IMG/VR virus record: IMGVR_UViG_3300031650_000011
Coordinates: 1-20,792 of that record
Length of the DNA stretch: 20,792 nucleotides
Source of the DNA: a virus
Strand: one strand, 5' to 3'
Shown here: one piece after another, positions 1 through 6,890 of the stretch
Layout: the number at the start of each line of letters is the position of its first letter
Numbering within the stretch: the stretch's first letter is position 1
The notes under the pieces: model-generated
Database searches by the model: none
Told to the model about the DNA's origin: nothing
Seen by the model: only the letters and a program-made list of their open reading frames with translations
Made by a program: the position numbers and the translations under genes

Positions 1-2
1 AT

Positions 3-1220
3 CCCAAAAACAAAACAAGCCTCCACAAATACCTGCAACTCTGGCCAAGAGGACACGGAAAAACCACAGGAATCATCCTATACATCCTCTGGCTAATCGG
101 CAACAACCCAGACATAAACGTGCAAATCGTAAGCAAAACCGCGAGTCAAGCAGAAGCAATATGCACAGCCTTGATGTCCACCATAGAGCACGACGAGAAC
201 TATATCAGACTCTTCGGCAACCTCAAACCAGCACAACCAATAAAGTGGACTAGCCAACAATTCATCATAAAACGAAACGAAATAAGCAAGAACCCCACAG
301 TCAAAGCAACCGGGTTAATGGGTCCAATCACAGGGGGAAGAAACGACCTAATCATAGACGACGACATCATAGACGAAGAAAACGTGAGAACCCGCTTGCA
401 ACTAGAAAAGGTAAGCACATGGTTCAACAAGATTCTGTATCCAACTTTGTATCCATGGGGCGGAATCATAGTCATAGGCACAAGATGGAGCTACGCCGAC
501 CTCTACGCAGAACTCATCGAAAAGTGGCCCCACAGCGTACTAGCCGCCATAGAACAAGACGAACACAAAAAACCAACAGGCAACGTGCTCTGGCCCCAAT
601 ACTGGCCCCTCAAAAAACTGCTAGAACGTAGAAACGAAATAGGCTCAACAATCTTCGACTGCCAATACCAGAATGACCCCACAGGCATGGAAGGATCACT
701 ACTCAAGGCAGAGTGGCTACGCAGCTACGACACGCCAAAACCGTACAAGCTCACATGGCTCGGAGTCGACCCCGCACTAGGCGAAGGCGACAAACATGGC
801 ATCGCAGTCATAAGCCAAACCCACACACTAGACCGCTACCACCTAAGAGAAGTGTGGTGCCAACGCGTACCCTTCCCCCTGTTCCTGAAGCAACTGAAAG
901 AAATGGCAAGTACATATAATCCAGCCAAAATCTACATAGAATCAAACGCCTTCCAGAAAGTGCTAATCTTCCTCCCTGAACTGCGTGGATTGCCCATAGT
1001 GCCCACCCAGACCCTTCGTGACAAAGAGTCGCGGTTCATTGCCATGAGCAGCCACTTTGAGGCAGAACGCATAAGAATCAACCCTATCCTTAACAGTCAA
1101 CAAAGCGAGTTCTGGAACCAGTGGGTGCAGTTTCCACGCGGACAATACGACGATGCTTTAGACGCGGTGGAAATCGTCAGTCGCAACACTGTGGGGCACC
1201 AAACAGGATTCTTCGCATAA
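3..1220 (+). CDS. terL: Terminase large subunit, 5'-truncated by window edge
   Basis: The reading frame is open to the left edge, so the gene starts outside the window; an internal GTG at 120 is not the true start. The protein is the ATP-driven motor and nuclease that packages viral DNA into proheads. The visible 405 residues carry a terminase Walker A (PRGHGKTT, bases 45-68), a Walker B-like acidic stretch (LIIDDDIID, about 352-378), and a GTRW segment. The C-terminal RuvC/RNase H-like nuclease shows three acidic motifs: GVDPALG (about 756), YIESN (about 934) and DDALDA (about 1149). Wobble positions are strongly A/C biased like the other head genes. It heads the packaging/head module and is followed after 19 bases by a zinc-ribbon gene. 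Motif order and spacing make the call firm; only the N-terminus is missing. Confidence 0.95.
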   Translation, partial: PKNKTSLHKYLQLWPRGHGKTTGIILYILWLIGNNPDINVQIVSKTASQAEAICTALMSTIEHDENYIRLFGNLKPAQPIKWTSQQFIIKRNEISKNPTVKATGLMGPITGGRNDLIIDDDIIDEENVRTRLQLEKVSTWFNKILYPTLYPWGGIIVIGTRWSYADLYAELIEKWPHSVLAAIEQDEHKKPTGNVLWPQYWPLKKLLERRNEIGSTIFDCQYQNDPTGMEGSLLKAEWLRSYDTPKPYKLTWLGVDPALGEGDKHGIAVISQTHTLDRYHLREVWCQRVPFPLFLKQLKEMASTYNPAKIYIESNAFQKVLIFLPELRGLPIVPTQTLRDKESRFIAMSSHFEAERIRINPILNSQQSEFWNQWVQFPRGQYDDALDAVEIVSRNTVGHQTGFFA

Positions 1221-1239
1221 TCATAAATGGTGAATCAAC

Positions 1240-1533
1240 ATGAAAGGTTTAAGCAAACTCAAAAGCTGGTTCAGGCGCACACACAAAATCGTGCCCTTAG
1301 ACAACTTTAACCCGACCAATCACCTGTCCACAGTGAAGGAGCACAGAGAAACCATCGAAGCCTACGCTTGCCCAAAATGTGGCAACAAGAACCTGAAAGT
1401 CCTGTCTCTTGAGGAAGGCGACAAGGGATGGGAAGCCACCGTGCAATGCAGCAGATGCCAGTCAAGCATGACTTTGAATAACACGGGGTTCAGAGCAAAC
1501 TTTCAGGACAAAATCGGGATAGAAAAGAAATAG
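1240..1533 (+). CDS. Small zinc-ribbon protein
   Basis: 97 residues. A basic N-terminus (KSWFRRTHK) is followed by a single zinc ribbon, CPKC near residues 44-47 and CSRC near 70-73, the usual two-knuckle arrangement for binding one zinc ion. The start ATG is preceded by GGTGA at 1229-1233, in the block ATGGTGAATCAA that recurs before other genes here. It lies 19 bases after terL and ends one base before the convergent methyltransferase stop. Its position between terminase and portal suggests a packaging or DNA-binding accessory role, but that is inference; no specific family is recognised. Confidence 0.75.
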   Translation: MKGLSKLKSWFRRTHKIVPLDNFNPTNHLSTVKEHRETIEAYACPKCGNKNLKVLSLEEGDKGWEATVQCSRCQSSMTLNNTGFRANFQDKIGIEKK

Positions 1534-1534
1534 C

Positions 1535-2161
1535 CTACGAGCAGTCTTTCGGGCTAACAGTTATGTAATTTTGTAAGCATTCTTGCGACAGTCGATTATC
1601 TATAATCTTTTTGAGAGATGAATCAACCTCAAAACCTATAAATTTTCTATCAAGTTCTTTACACACTTTTGCGGTAGTTCCTCCACCAACAAAAGGATCA
1701 AGAATTGTGTCGCCATTATTGGTTAAAACTGATATCACTTTTCTAGGAAAACTTGTATTTTGACCCCATGCATGAAACCGTTTATCACGTCCTTTGTCAT
1801 AATGAAGGTTAGCCAACCACTCGAGCCTTTTTGGTTTTCCTTTAGTCATAACAATCACTGGTTTACAACCTACCATAATTTTTTTAGACCAAAAACGAGG
1901 ATACCCACCCATGTGTTTTATTTCAAAAAGCCAAAACCAATCAAGATAAGGTTTCATCAAATCTAAAATTTCAGGTATAAATTGAGCTCCACAATAAGCA
2001 AAAAGATAACTTCCCTCTTTTAATACTCGTTCTCCTTCTCGAGCTAAATCACCGTAAAGATAAATGCAATCTTTAAGATATGGTGGATCAGTTATTATCA
2101 AGTCAATACTGTTTGATGGAAGTTTTGCCATTCCTTCTCGAGCATCTTCAAATGATATCAT
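1535..2161 (-). CDS. Beta-class DNA methyltransferase (N6-adenine or N4-cytosine)
   Basis: 208 residues from the ATG at 2161; a TTG eight codons upstream is possible but less likely. The ATG has GGTGGG about 11 bases before it on the minus strand. The catalytic motif IV is DPPY (IITDPPYLKD, about residue 25-28) and the AdoMet-binding motif I, FVGGGTT followed by GFEVD, lies C-terminal. That motif order is typical of compact beta-class amino-methyltransferases. No restriction nuclease is adjacent, so it is probably an orphan enzyme protecting viral DNA from host restriction. It is transcribed against the head genes, is clearly more AT-rich than they are, and abuts the zinc-ribbon stop with one base between, all consistent with insertion between terL and portal. 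The target sequence cannot be predicted. Confidence 0.9.
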   Translation of the reverse strand: MISFEDAREGMAKLPSNSIDLIITDPPYLKDCIYLYGDLAREGERVLKEGSYLFAYCGAQFIPEILDLMKPYLDWFWLFEIKHMGGYPRFWSKKIMVGCKPVIVMTKGKPKRLEWLANLHYDKGRDKRFHAWGQNTSFPRKVISVLTNNGDTILDPFVGGGTTAKVCKELDRKFIGFEVDSSLKKIIDNRLSQECLQNYITVSPKDCS

Positions 2162-2166
2162 TTTCT

Positions 2167-2193
2167 TTATTTCCCACCAAAACAAATATTCAT
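2167..2193 (-). other. Mini-ORF (8 aa) preceding the DNA methyltransferase
   Basis: On the minus strand an ATG at 2193 has a good GGTGAAT site (2198-2204) and opens an 8-codon frame, MNICFGGK, ending in TAA six bases before the methyltransferase ATG. The GGTGGG site of the methyltransferase lies inside it. It could be a coupled leader peptide, or the remains of the original methyltransferase start after a one-base frameshift in the adjacent T-rich run. The sequence alone cannot decide. Confidence 0.35.
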
Positions 2194-2227
2194 TCTAATT
2201 CACCGTATTACTCTTCATAAACTTACC

Positions 2228-2237
2228 TTATAAAATC
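2228..2237. promoter_or_regulatory. TATA-like box serving portal and possibly the divergent methyltransferase
   Basis: CTTATAAAAT is a good archaeal TATA box on the plus strand, about 25 bases upstream of the portal ATG (2256), predicting a very short leader. Read on the minus strand it is ATTTTATAAG, which would place a start near 2206 for the methyltransferase. The core TTATAA is palindromic. Start-site positions are inferred from typical archaeal spacing. Confidence 0.55.
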
Positions 2238-2255
2238 TTTGAACAGGTCATAGAA

Positions 2256-4133
2256 ATGCCAACTGGATTCAGAACCCAAGCAGGACAACTAATCTCCCTA
2301 CAAGAAAAATTCAGGGGATACTTCGCAACAGGACAACCCACCCACAGACGACGCAAAATACACCTCGGCGAATACAGCTGGCGCAAACGCTGCAAATACG
2401 CAGAACAAATCGTGCAACAGCACCCCCTAGCCAAATCTCAAATCCTAACCATAGCAGGACAACTCATGGCAGACGGAGTATTCACAGAAGCAGCGTACAC
2501 TGAGGGGCCACACAAACGCAGAGCAGAAGAAGCCAAAGACCACATCGACGAACTCAACAAAAAAATAGGCCTCGACACCCTGCTATTCGACACCGCAACA
2601 GACATGGCAAAACTGGGCAGCTGCTTCTGGGAAAAAACCGAAACCCCAATCTACGATGTGCAAAGATTCACCCAACAGCAAACCATAGAACCCGCAGAAC
2701 AGGACATGAACGGCAACATAACCCGATGGCGCCAAAACAGCACAGAATGGACAACAGACAACATCATGCACTTCCCATGGAACATAACCGCAATCACATG
2801 GCCCTACGGCACCACCCTCTTCAGCGGGCTAGGATTAGTATTCGAGATTCTTGAACAACTACAAGTCGACGTACAAGAATTCATGCACCACGCAGCCTTC
2901 CCCTTCGAACTATGGCAAGTAGGCGACGGACAATACGTCCCACAGGGCACAGAAATAAGCAGCATCAGAACCGCCATAAAAAACTGGGAACCCGGGGAAC
3001 ACCACGTCACCAGCTACCCCATCGAATTGAAAACAGGAGGTACAGGCGACAAAACCATAACCAACCTCAACGAAATCCTAGACTTCCTCTACAACGAAGC
3101 CATAGATGGACTCATGATCCCTCCCATATCTAAGCAGTGGAGCAGCACCATGGCTTCAGCGCAGGAGATGTTGCCATGGGCGCGCGCCAACCTCATCCAG
3201 CCCATGCAGCGGATCATCAAACGCAAAATCGAAAACGAGTTGTACACGCCCTATCTTGAGAGTCTCGGTTACAGTGTGAAGGTTTGTCCTCGCCTGTCGT
3301 TTGAGGCTCCAGACGCACATAAGTTAGATGACATGGAGTACTGGATGGGGGCTGTGCAATCGAATATTGTACCTGCCGAGTATGCCGCGGAACAGCTTGG
3401 CTTTGACTTAGAGAAGATTAAGCGGTTACGTGACGAAGAGGCTCAGAGGCAGGCAGAGCAGATGCAGTTTCAGAAGGTTCAGATGCAACAGCAAGTTAAT
3501 CAGCAGCAGAATGAATCGCCTAAAAATGAGCCGAGTGTGGGCGAAACTTATAGGGGTGGGGGGTATTCCCGTTATTTAGGGGTTCCAACTCTCGAAGAGA
3601 GAGTGCTGAAAATTAAGGAGGATGAATGCACCGCTAATGGTGGGGTTTGGAAAACCATAAGGGGTACGCATGTGTGCATTAGGAAAGGTGAGACTGCGGC
3701 GGATGCGTTCAAGAGGACAACGGGGAAGAGTTTGGATAATAAGACACCAAAAGACATAAATATCCCTAAGGCAGATAATAAGACGGGAAAAGACATGATA
3801 GCGAAGAAAAAATACTCTAATATGATCACTCCAACAAGCTACAAGAAACCCATAGTCCTCATCAATGACAATACAGGAGAAACTGCAGTATTTGATTTTG
3901 AACATGAAACAAGAAATGCGGTGGGATACAAAACGAAACGTGGTGTTGTTTGGCTTCCAAAAAGCAACGCAATACCTGCCAATATGATGTATGACGCAAA
4001 AACTCGCCAAGTGGTGAAAGACCTTGGTTTCAGTACCCATTCTGCAACCGCTTATCGTGTCAAAGATTGGCTCTGGCAACAACATGCCATCGGCATACAA
4101 AAATATCGTGAACTAGACCCATCATACAAATAG
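2256..4133 (+). CDS. Portal protein with C-terminal extension
   Basis: 625 residues. It forms the dodecameric ring at the head vertex through which DNA passes. About 400 N-terminal residues follow the plan of SPP1/HK97-type portals: an N-terminal alpha/beta region, GLGLVFEILEQLQVD helices near 190-205, DGLMIPPISK near 285-295, and a crown-like helical part followed by a Q-rich stretch (MQFQKVQMQQQVNQQQ). The order terL, portal, MuF-like protein supports the call. Beyond about residue 430 it carries a GGGYSRYLG linker, a two-Cys segment (DECTANGG..THVCIRKGE) and a lysine-rich domain of about 110 residues that I do not recognise. Third-position usage changes sharply near base 3130, and the last 350 bases are AT-rich, suggesting a mosaic gene. 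The start has AGGTCA seven bases upstream. Confidence 0.85.
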   Translation: MPTGFRTQAGQLISLQEKFRGYFATGQPTHRRRKIHLGEYSWRKRCKYAEQIVQQHPLAKSQILTIAGQLMADGVFTEAAYTEGPHKRRAEEAKDHIDELNKKIGLDTLLFDTATDMAKLGSCFWEKTETPIYDVQRFTQQQTIEPAEQDMNGNITRWRQNSTEWTTDNIMHFPWNITAITWPYGTTLFSGLGLVFEILEQLQVDVQEFMHHAAFPFELWQVGDGQYVPQGTEISSIRTAIKNWEPGEHHVTSYPIELKTGGTGDKTITNLNEILDFLYNEAIDGLMIPPISKQWSSTMASAQEMLPWARANLIQPMQRIIKRKIENELYTPYLESLGYSVKVCPRLSFEAPDAHKLDDMEYWMGAVQSNIVPAEYAAEQLGFDLEKIKRLRDEEAQRQAEQMQFQKVQMQQQVNQQQNESPKNEPSVGETYRGGGYSRYLGVPTLEERVLKIKEDECTANGGVWKTIRGTHVCIRKGETAADAFKRTTGKSLDNKTPKDINIPKADNKTGKDMIAKKKYSNMITPTSYKKPIVLINDNTGETAVFDFEHETRNAVGYKTKRGVVWLPKSNAIPANMMYDAKTRQVVKDLGFSTHSATAYRVKDWLWQQHAIGIQKYRELDPSYK

Positions 4134-4146
4134 GAGGAATAAAAAG

Positions 4147-4323
4147 ATGTCGTCTTTAAAAATTTTTGATAATGAGGAACAAAACTTGCTATACAACCAA
4201 TTTTTGCAAGCTAATGCAAGAGGAGACTTTGAGACTGCAAAGAAGTTAGCAAAAATTCTTTCAGAACATAATAGAAAAGACCCCGAGTTCAGGAAACTAT
4301 TAGATCAAATTGGAATAAGGTAG
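4147..4323 (+). CDS. Small hypothetical helical protein (58 aa)
   Basis: A short charged frame, MSSLKIFDNEEQ to LLDQIGIR, preceded by a strong AGGAGG at 4132-4137 that overlaps the portal stop codon, so the two genes are translationally coupled. Composition (FETAKKLAKIL, FRKLLDQIG) predicts two amphipathic helices. It is AT-rich like the portal tail immediately before it, and the two may have arrived together. No family recognised; the ribosome site and uninterrupted frame are the main evidence. Confidence 0.6.
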   Translation: MSSLKIFDNEEQNLLYNQFLQANARGDFETAKKLAKILSEHNRKDPEFRKLLDQIGIR

Positions 4324-4330
4324 TGTAAGT

Positions 4331-4498
4331 ATGAATTGCCCTAAATGTGGAACTGAAATAAAGCCTATAAGTTACCGTTTCACGAAGAGTCTCACCAAGT
4401 CGGGTAACAGCCTCGTAATCACAATCACCGATGAAGTCAAGCAAACACTGAACTTAAAACATGGCGACTTACTGGAAATACAAATCACAAAACAATAA
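4331..4498 (+). CDS. AbrB/SpoVT-like small DNA-binding protein
   Basis: 55 residues. A CPKC knuckle at residues 3-6 precedes a swapped-hairpin AbrB-type segment: LTKSGNSLVITI, then DEVKQTLNLKHGDLLEIQI. This matches the common form of archaeal AbrB regulators and MazE-like antitoxins (T/SKSGNSL..TI, then L.L..GD.LEV). Such proteins bind DNA as dimers. Its own gene contains the 12-mer CACGAAGAGTCT (4381-4392) found beside the promoters of the two cassettes at 12.8 and 14.0 kb, with a TATAAG 16 bases upstream of the core. That this protein binds the 12-mer is only a hypothesis. No toxin partner is evident next to it. Confidence 0.7.
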   Translation: MNCPKCGTEIKPISYRFTKSLTKSGNSLVITITDEVKQTLNLKHGDLLEIQITKQ

Positions 4499-4502
4499 TA
4501 TC

Positions 4503-4527
4503 TCCCTTTTTTTATTTATTTTTTTTA
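4503..4527 (+). terminator. T-tract terminator
   Basis: Directly after the AbrB-like stop the sequence becomes almost pure T (two runs of eight T's split by short A-containing steps). Runs of T in the non-template strand are the standard intrinsic terminator of archaeal RNA polymerase. It separates the portal/AbrB unit from the MuF-like gene, which starts three bases later. Confidence 0.6.
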
Positions 4528-4529
4528 AG

Positions 4530-4946
4530 ATGTATAACCTTATTGAACAAGCTGACCGTACAGACTCCTATAGTCCACATAACTGGTGGATATTCGACGC
4601 AAAGCAGACCAGCCCCAAAACCTGCCCAGTATGCCAATCACTTGACGGGTCACATTACAGGGGCGACGAACTGCAAACAGCATTTCCGTATCACATCCAA
4701 ATTTCAGCCAACAAAATCAAAGCAAAAGTTCACCCGCATTGTAGATGCTTGCTGATTTGGACAGGATACACCAAAGACGTGCTGACTAACCCCTACGGCA
4801 TCCTAGACCGCAAACGCGAAAGAGTGAAGATACCAGAGAAGGATAAGGTGAAGCTGTCACCCAGCCAATGGAGAATGTGGGCTGGAGTGGCACATTATAG
4901 CAGAGAAACATTCAGAGGAAAAAGAAGATGGAACACCCAAGCCTAA
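4530..4946 (+). CDS. Mu-F-like minor head protein
   Basis: 138 residues from the ATG at 4530. An in-frame ATG at 4461 lies within the AbrB-like gene and would add a translated T-tract, so it is rejected. The core shows the Mu gpF C-terminal signature: CPVCQSLDG, then a spaced HPHCRCLLIW, Cys/His residues probably holding a metal ion. MuF-like proteins sit near the portal and are injected or structural. It is much shorter than full MuF proteins and covers only the signature domain. It ends 19 bases inside the next gene. Confidence 0.85.
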   Translation: MYNLIEQADRTDSYSPHNWWIFDAKQTSPKTCPVCQSLDGSHYRGDELQTAFPYHIQISANKIKAKVHPHCRCLLIWTGYTKDVLTNPYGILDRKRERVKIPEKDKVKLSPSQWRMWAGVAHYSRETFRGKRRWNTQA

Positions 4947-5206
4947 ATAGAGCAAAAACCACAAACTTCACCACTAAACCGTTAGTGGACGCCAAAGAAA
5001 TCGAAGCCATAGCAAAAAAGGCGTTACTTAAAGAGGTAGAAGCGGAAATCGAAAGACTAACACATCAAGATGACACACAAAAAGAGATATTGTATATTCT
5101 CAAAGAAATAAGAGAAGTGGTGACCAAAACCAGCGAAGAAAACGCGAAAACAGCTGCAACCAAGTTATTGGTGCTAAACAGAATTAAATATCTATTGGGG
5201 ATGTGA
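4928..5206 (+). CDS. Small coiled-coil protein
   Basis: 92 residues, mostly helical and highly charged, with heptad-like stretches in KEIEAIAKKALLKEVEAEIERL and IREVVTKTSEENAKTAATKLL written here as two segments. It overlaps the MuF-like gene by 19 bases and has GAGG at 4915-4918. Position suggests a minor virion or assembly protein; no family recognised. Confidence 0.7.
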   Translation: MEHPSLNRAKTTNFTTKPLVDAKEIEAIAKKALLKEVEAEIERLTHQDDTQKEILYILKEIREVVTKTSEENAKTAATKLLVLNRIKYLLGM

Positions 5207-5209
5207 ACG

Positions 5210-5854
5210 ATGACTGAACTGTTCAGTGACGGTTTCGAGAGTGGAAACTTCGATGAATGGACATCAAACAATACAACAGACACATTTACAGTAGACACAA
5301 ATAACCCTCATCATGGAACATACGACGCAGAGTTTTCTATAGCGTCTGGCGCAACTAAATATGCTCGATGCAGAAAAACAATAGCTTCAAATCCAATAGT
5401 TTACATGAGAGGTTACTATTATTTCGACAGCTTTTCAACAATCACAGCACCACACCATATAGGATTAATTTCGATAGGCAGTTACCCAAACGTAGCAACT
5501 GCAATTATCGTAAAAAGCGATGCCACTAATTATTGGGGTGTAGAAGTTTGGGAAACATCACAAACAAAATATGTTAGCGCAGTTGAGCCGACAACGGAAA
5601 AATGGTATTGTGTAGAGCTGCTTCGAGACGTAACTAACAACATTGTTACTTTATGGATTGACGATGTAGAAGTTATAAGCGAAAGCAAAGCTCAAACGGT
5701 GAACACAACAAACGTTGACGGTGCAATATCTTGGATAACCTATGGTGCGGCAGTAGGTCAATGTGACTGTGTTGTTGTCGCCGACGCATACATCGGATGC
5801 GAAGCAGAAGGCGGGCAACAACTATTCACATTAATTAACATGATGGAGTACTAA
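5210..5854 (+). CDS. LamG/concanavalin-like jellyroll protein
   Basis: 214 residues. The opening FSDGFESGNFDEW, the central YMRGYYYFDS and WYCVELLRD, and the repeated beta-strand pattern ending WIDDVEVI are typical of laminin-G/concanavalin A-like lectin folds found in virion decoration and receptor-binding proteins. It starts three bases after the coiled-coil gene with GGGGATGTGA upstream. It may bind sugars at the particle or host surface. Fold-level assignment only; no catalytic residues are evident, so a glycosidase is unlikely. Confidence 0.65.
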   Translation: MTELFSDGFESGNFDEWTSNNTTDTFTVDTNNPHHGTYDAEFSIASGATKYARCRKTIASNPIVYMRGYYYFDSFSTITAPHHIGLISIGSYPNVATAIIVKSDATNYWGVEVWETSQTKYVSAVEPTTEKWYCVELLRDVTNNIVTLWIDDVEVISESKAQTVNTTNVDGAISWITYGAAVGQCDCVVVADAYIGCEAEGGQQLFTLINMMEY

Positions 5855-5856
5855 AA

Positions 5857-6639
5857 ATGGCAAGTCATTACCTAAGAAAATATGGAGTAGAGGCAACAGT
5901 AGACTTTGAACTCTACAAGCTTGATGGCACAGGACTAAAAATCGATGCTGCGTCTGCAACTGGAGACATCACATTAAACAGGGATGAAGCCGCAGAGGAA
6001 CAGCTTGACGCGGACGCCTTCGTTGATGAGGGCAAAAGTTACTCTCTGGTGCTGTCCGCCACTGAAATGGAGGCAGCCCGAATAATTGTTCACATCATAG
6101 ACCAGTCATCTCCGCAGGTTTGGCTGGACAAAACCCTTATCGTGGAAACCTACGGCAACGCCTCAGCTCAGCATGCCTTCGATTTAGACACCGCAACACA
6201 GGATGTGAATCTGACCAAAATAAGCGGAGACACGCAATCCGCCACAGACCTTAAAGACTTCGCTGATGCGGGTTATAACCCCGCAACAAACAAAGTCACA
6301 GGAGTACTATTAACTGACACCACAACCGCCGTCACAAACGCGGTCACGGTAAGCGACAAAACAGGATTCAGTTTAGCCGCTGACCAATCAGGCGTTACCA
6401 TCGGCACAGTCAACACAGTATCCGCTACTGGAATCGACGGAATATGGGACGAAGTAATAGAAGGCACATTAACGGGAAGACAAACACTTCGCCTTAACTT
6501 AGCCATGTTGGCGGGAAAAAGCAGCGGTGGTGGAACTGTAACACTCAAATACCGAGACACAGGAGACGCAAAAGATAGGCTAACCTTCACAGTAGACGCG
6601 AATGGCAACAGAACAGGTGTAGCAAGGAACGTGAGCTAA
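5857..6639 (+). CDS. Fibre- or adhesin-like virion protein
   Basis: 260 residues. The N-terminal part (YGVEATVDFELYKLDGTGLK, DEGKSYSLVLSATEMEA) looks like a beta-sandwich stem domain; the middle is a low-complexity T/A/V repeat resembling a fibre shaft; the end (GKSSGGGTVTLKYRDTGD, TFTVDANGNRTGV) is a motif I have seen in uncharacterised proteins of tailed viruses. GGAG lies at 5845-5848. With the neighbouring LamG-like protein it probably forms a surface appendage, although its location on the head side of the genome is unusual for tail fibres. Confidence 0.5.
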   Translation: MASHYLRKYGVEATVDFELYKLDGTGLKIDAASATGDITLNRDEAAEEQLDADAFVDEGKSYSLVLSATEMEAARIIVHIIDQSSPQVWLDKTLIVETYGNASAQHAFDLDTATQDVNLTKISGDTQSATDLKDFADAGYNPATNKVTGVLLTDTTTAVTNAVTVSDKTGFSLAADQSGVTIGTVNTVSATGIDGIWDEVIEGTLTGRQTLRLNLAMLAGKSSGGGTVTLKYRDTGDAKDRLTFTVDANGNRTGVARNVS

Positions 6640-6640
6640 A

Positions 6641-6871
6641 ATGGTTCTCATAAAGGCTGGCGTATGGCATACAACAGTGTGGGCAGACAGAACATGGCAA
6701 ACAGACTTGTGGCTCGAGTACGGCACATCAACCCCCCCAAGAATTCCCCCAAAATTGGGAATGTACCCCGCACGTCGCAGACGTTTACGCCGACCAAACC
6801 CATTCATATCTGAGCTACGTTTAAACAGAGAACTCGCTAAAGCATTAATTGACTTCTTTGAATTAGATTAA
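6641..6871 (+). CDS. Small basic hypothetical protein
   Basis: 76 residues following the previous stop by one base. It begins with W-rich repeats (KAGVWHTTVWADRTWQTDLW), continues through a Pro/Arg stretch (MYPARRRRLRRPNP) and ends in a short helix. The Trp-rich start looks like a truncated version of small phage hypothetical proteins. An overlapping minus-strand frame is a shadow. Function unknown. Confidence 0.6.
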   Translation: MVLIKAGVWHTTVWADRTWQTDLWLEYGTSTPPRIPPKLGMYPARRRRLRRPNPFISELRLNRELAKALIDFFELD

Positions 6872-6890
6872 AAAAAAGAGGAAAAAAAGG

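Noticed and set aside
1014-1030. CTTCGTGACAAAGAGTC in terL as another word copy
   Set aside because: It contains only partial halves of the word; not counted.
3576-4100. 174-residue minus-strand frame opposite the portal C-terminus
   Set aside because: No recognisable motif and no supporting start context; the portal frame is continuous through it.
4461-4529. Upstream start for the MuF-like protein
   Set aside because: It would lie inside the AbrB-like gene and translate the T-tract; the ATG at 4530 is at the start of the conserved part.
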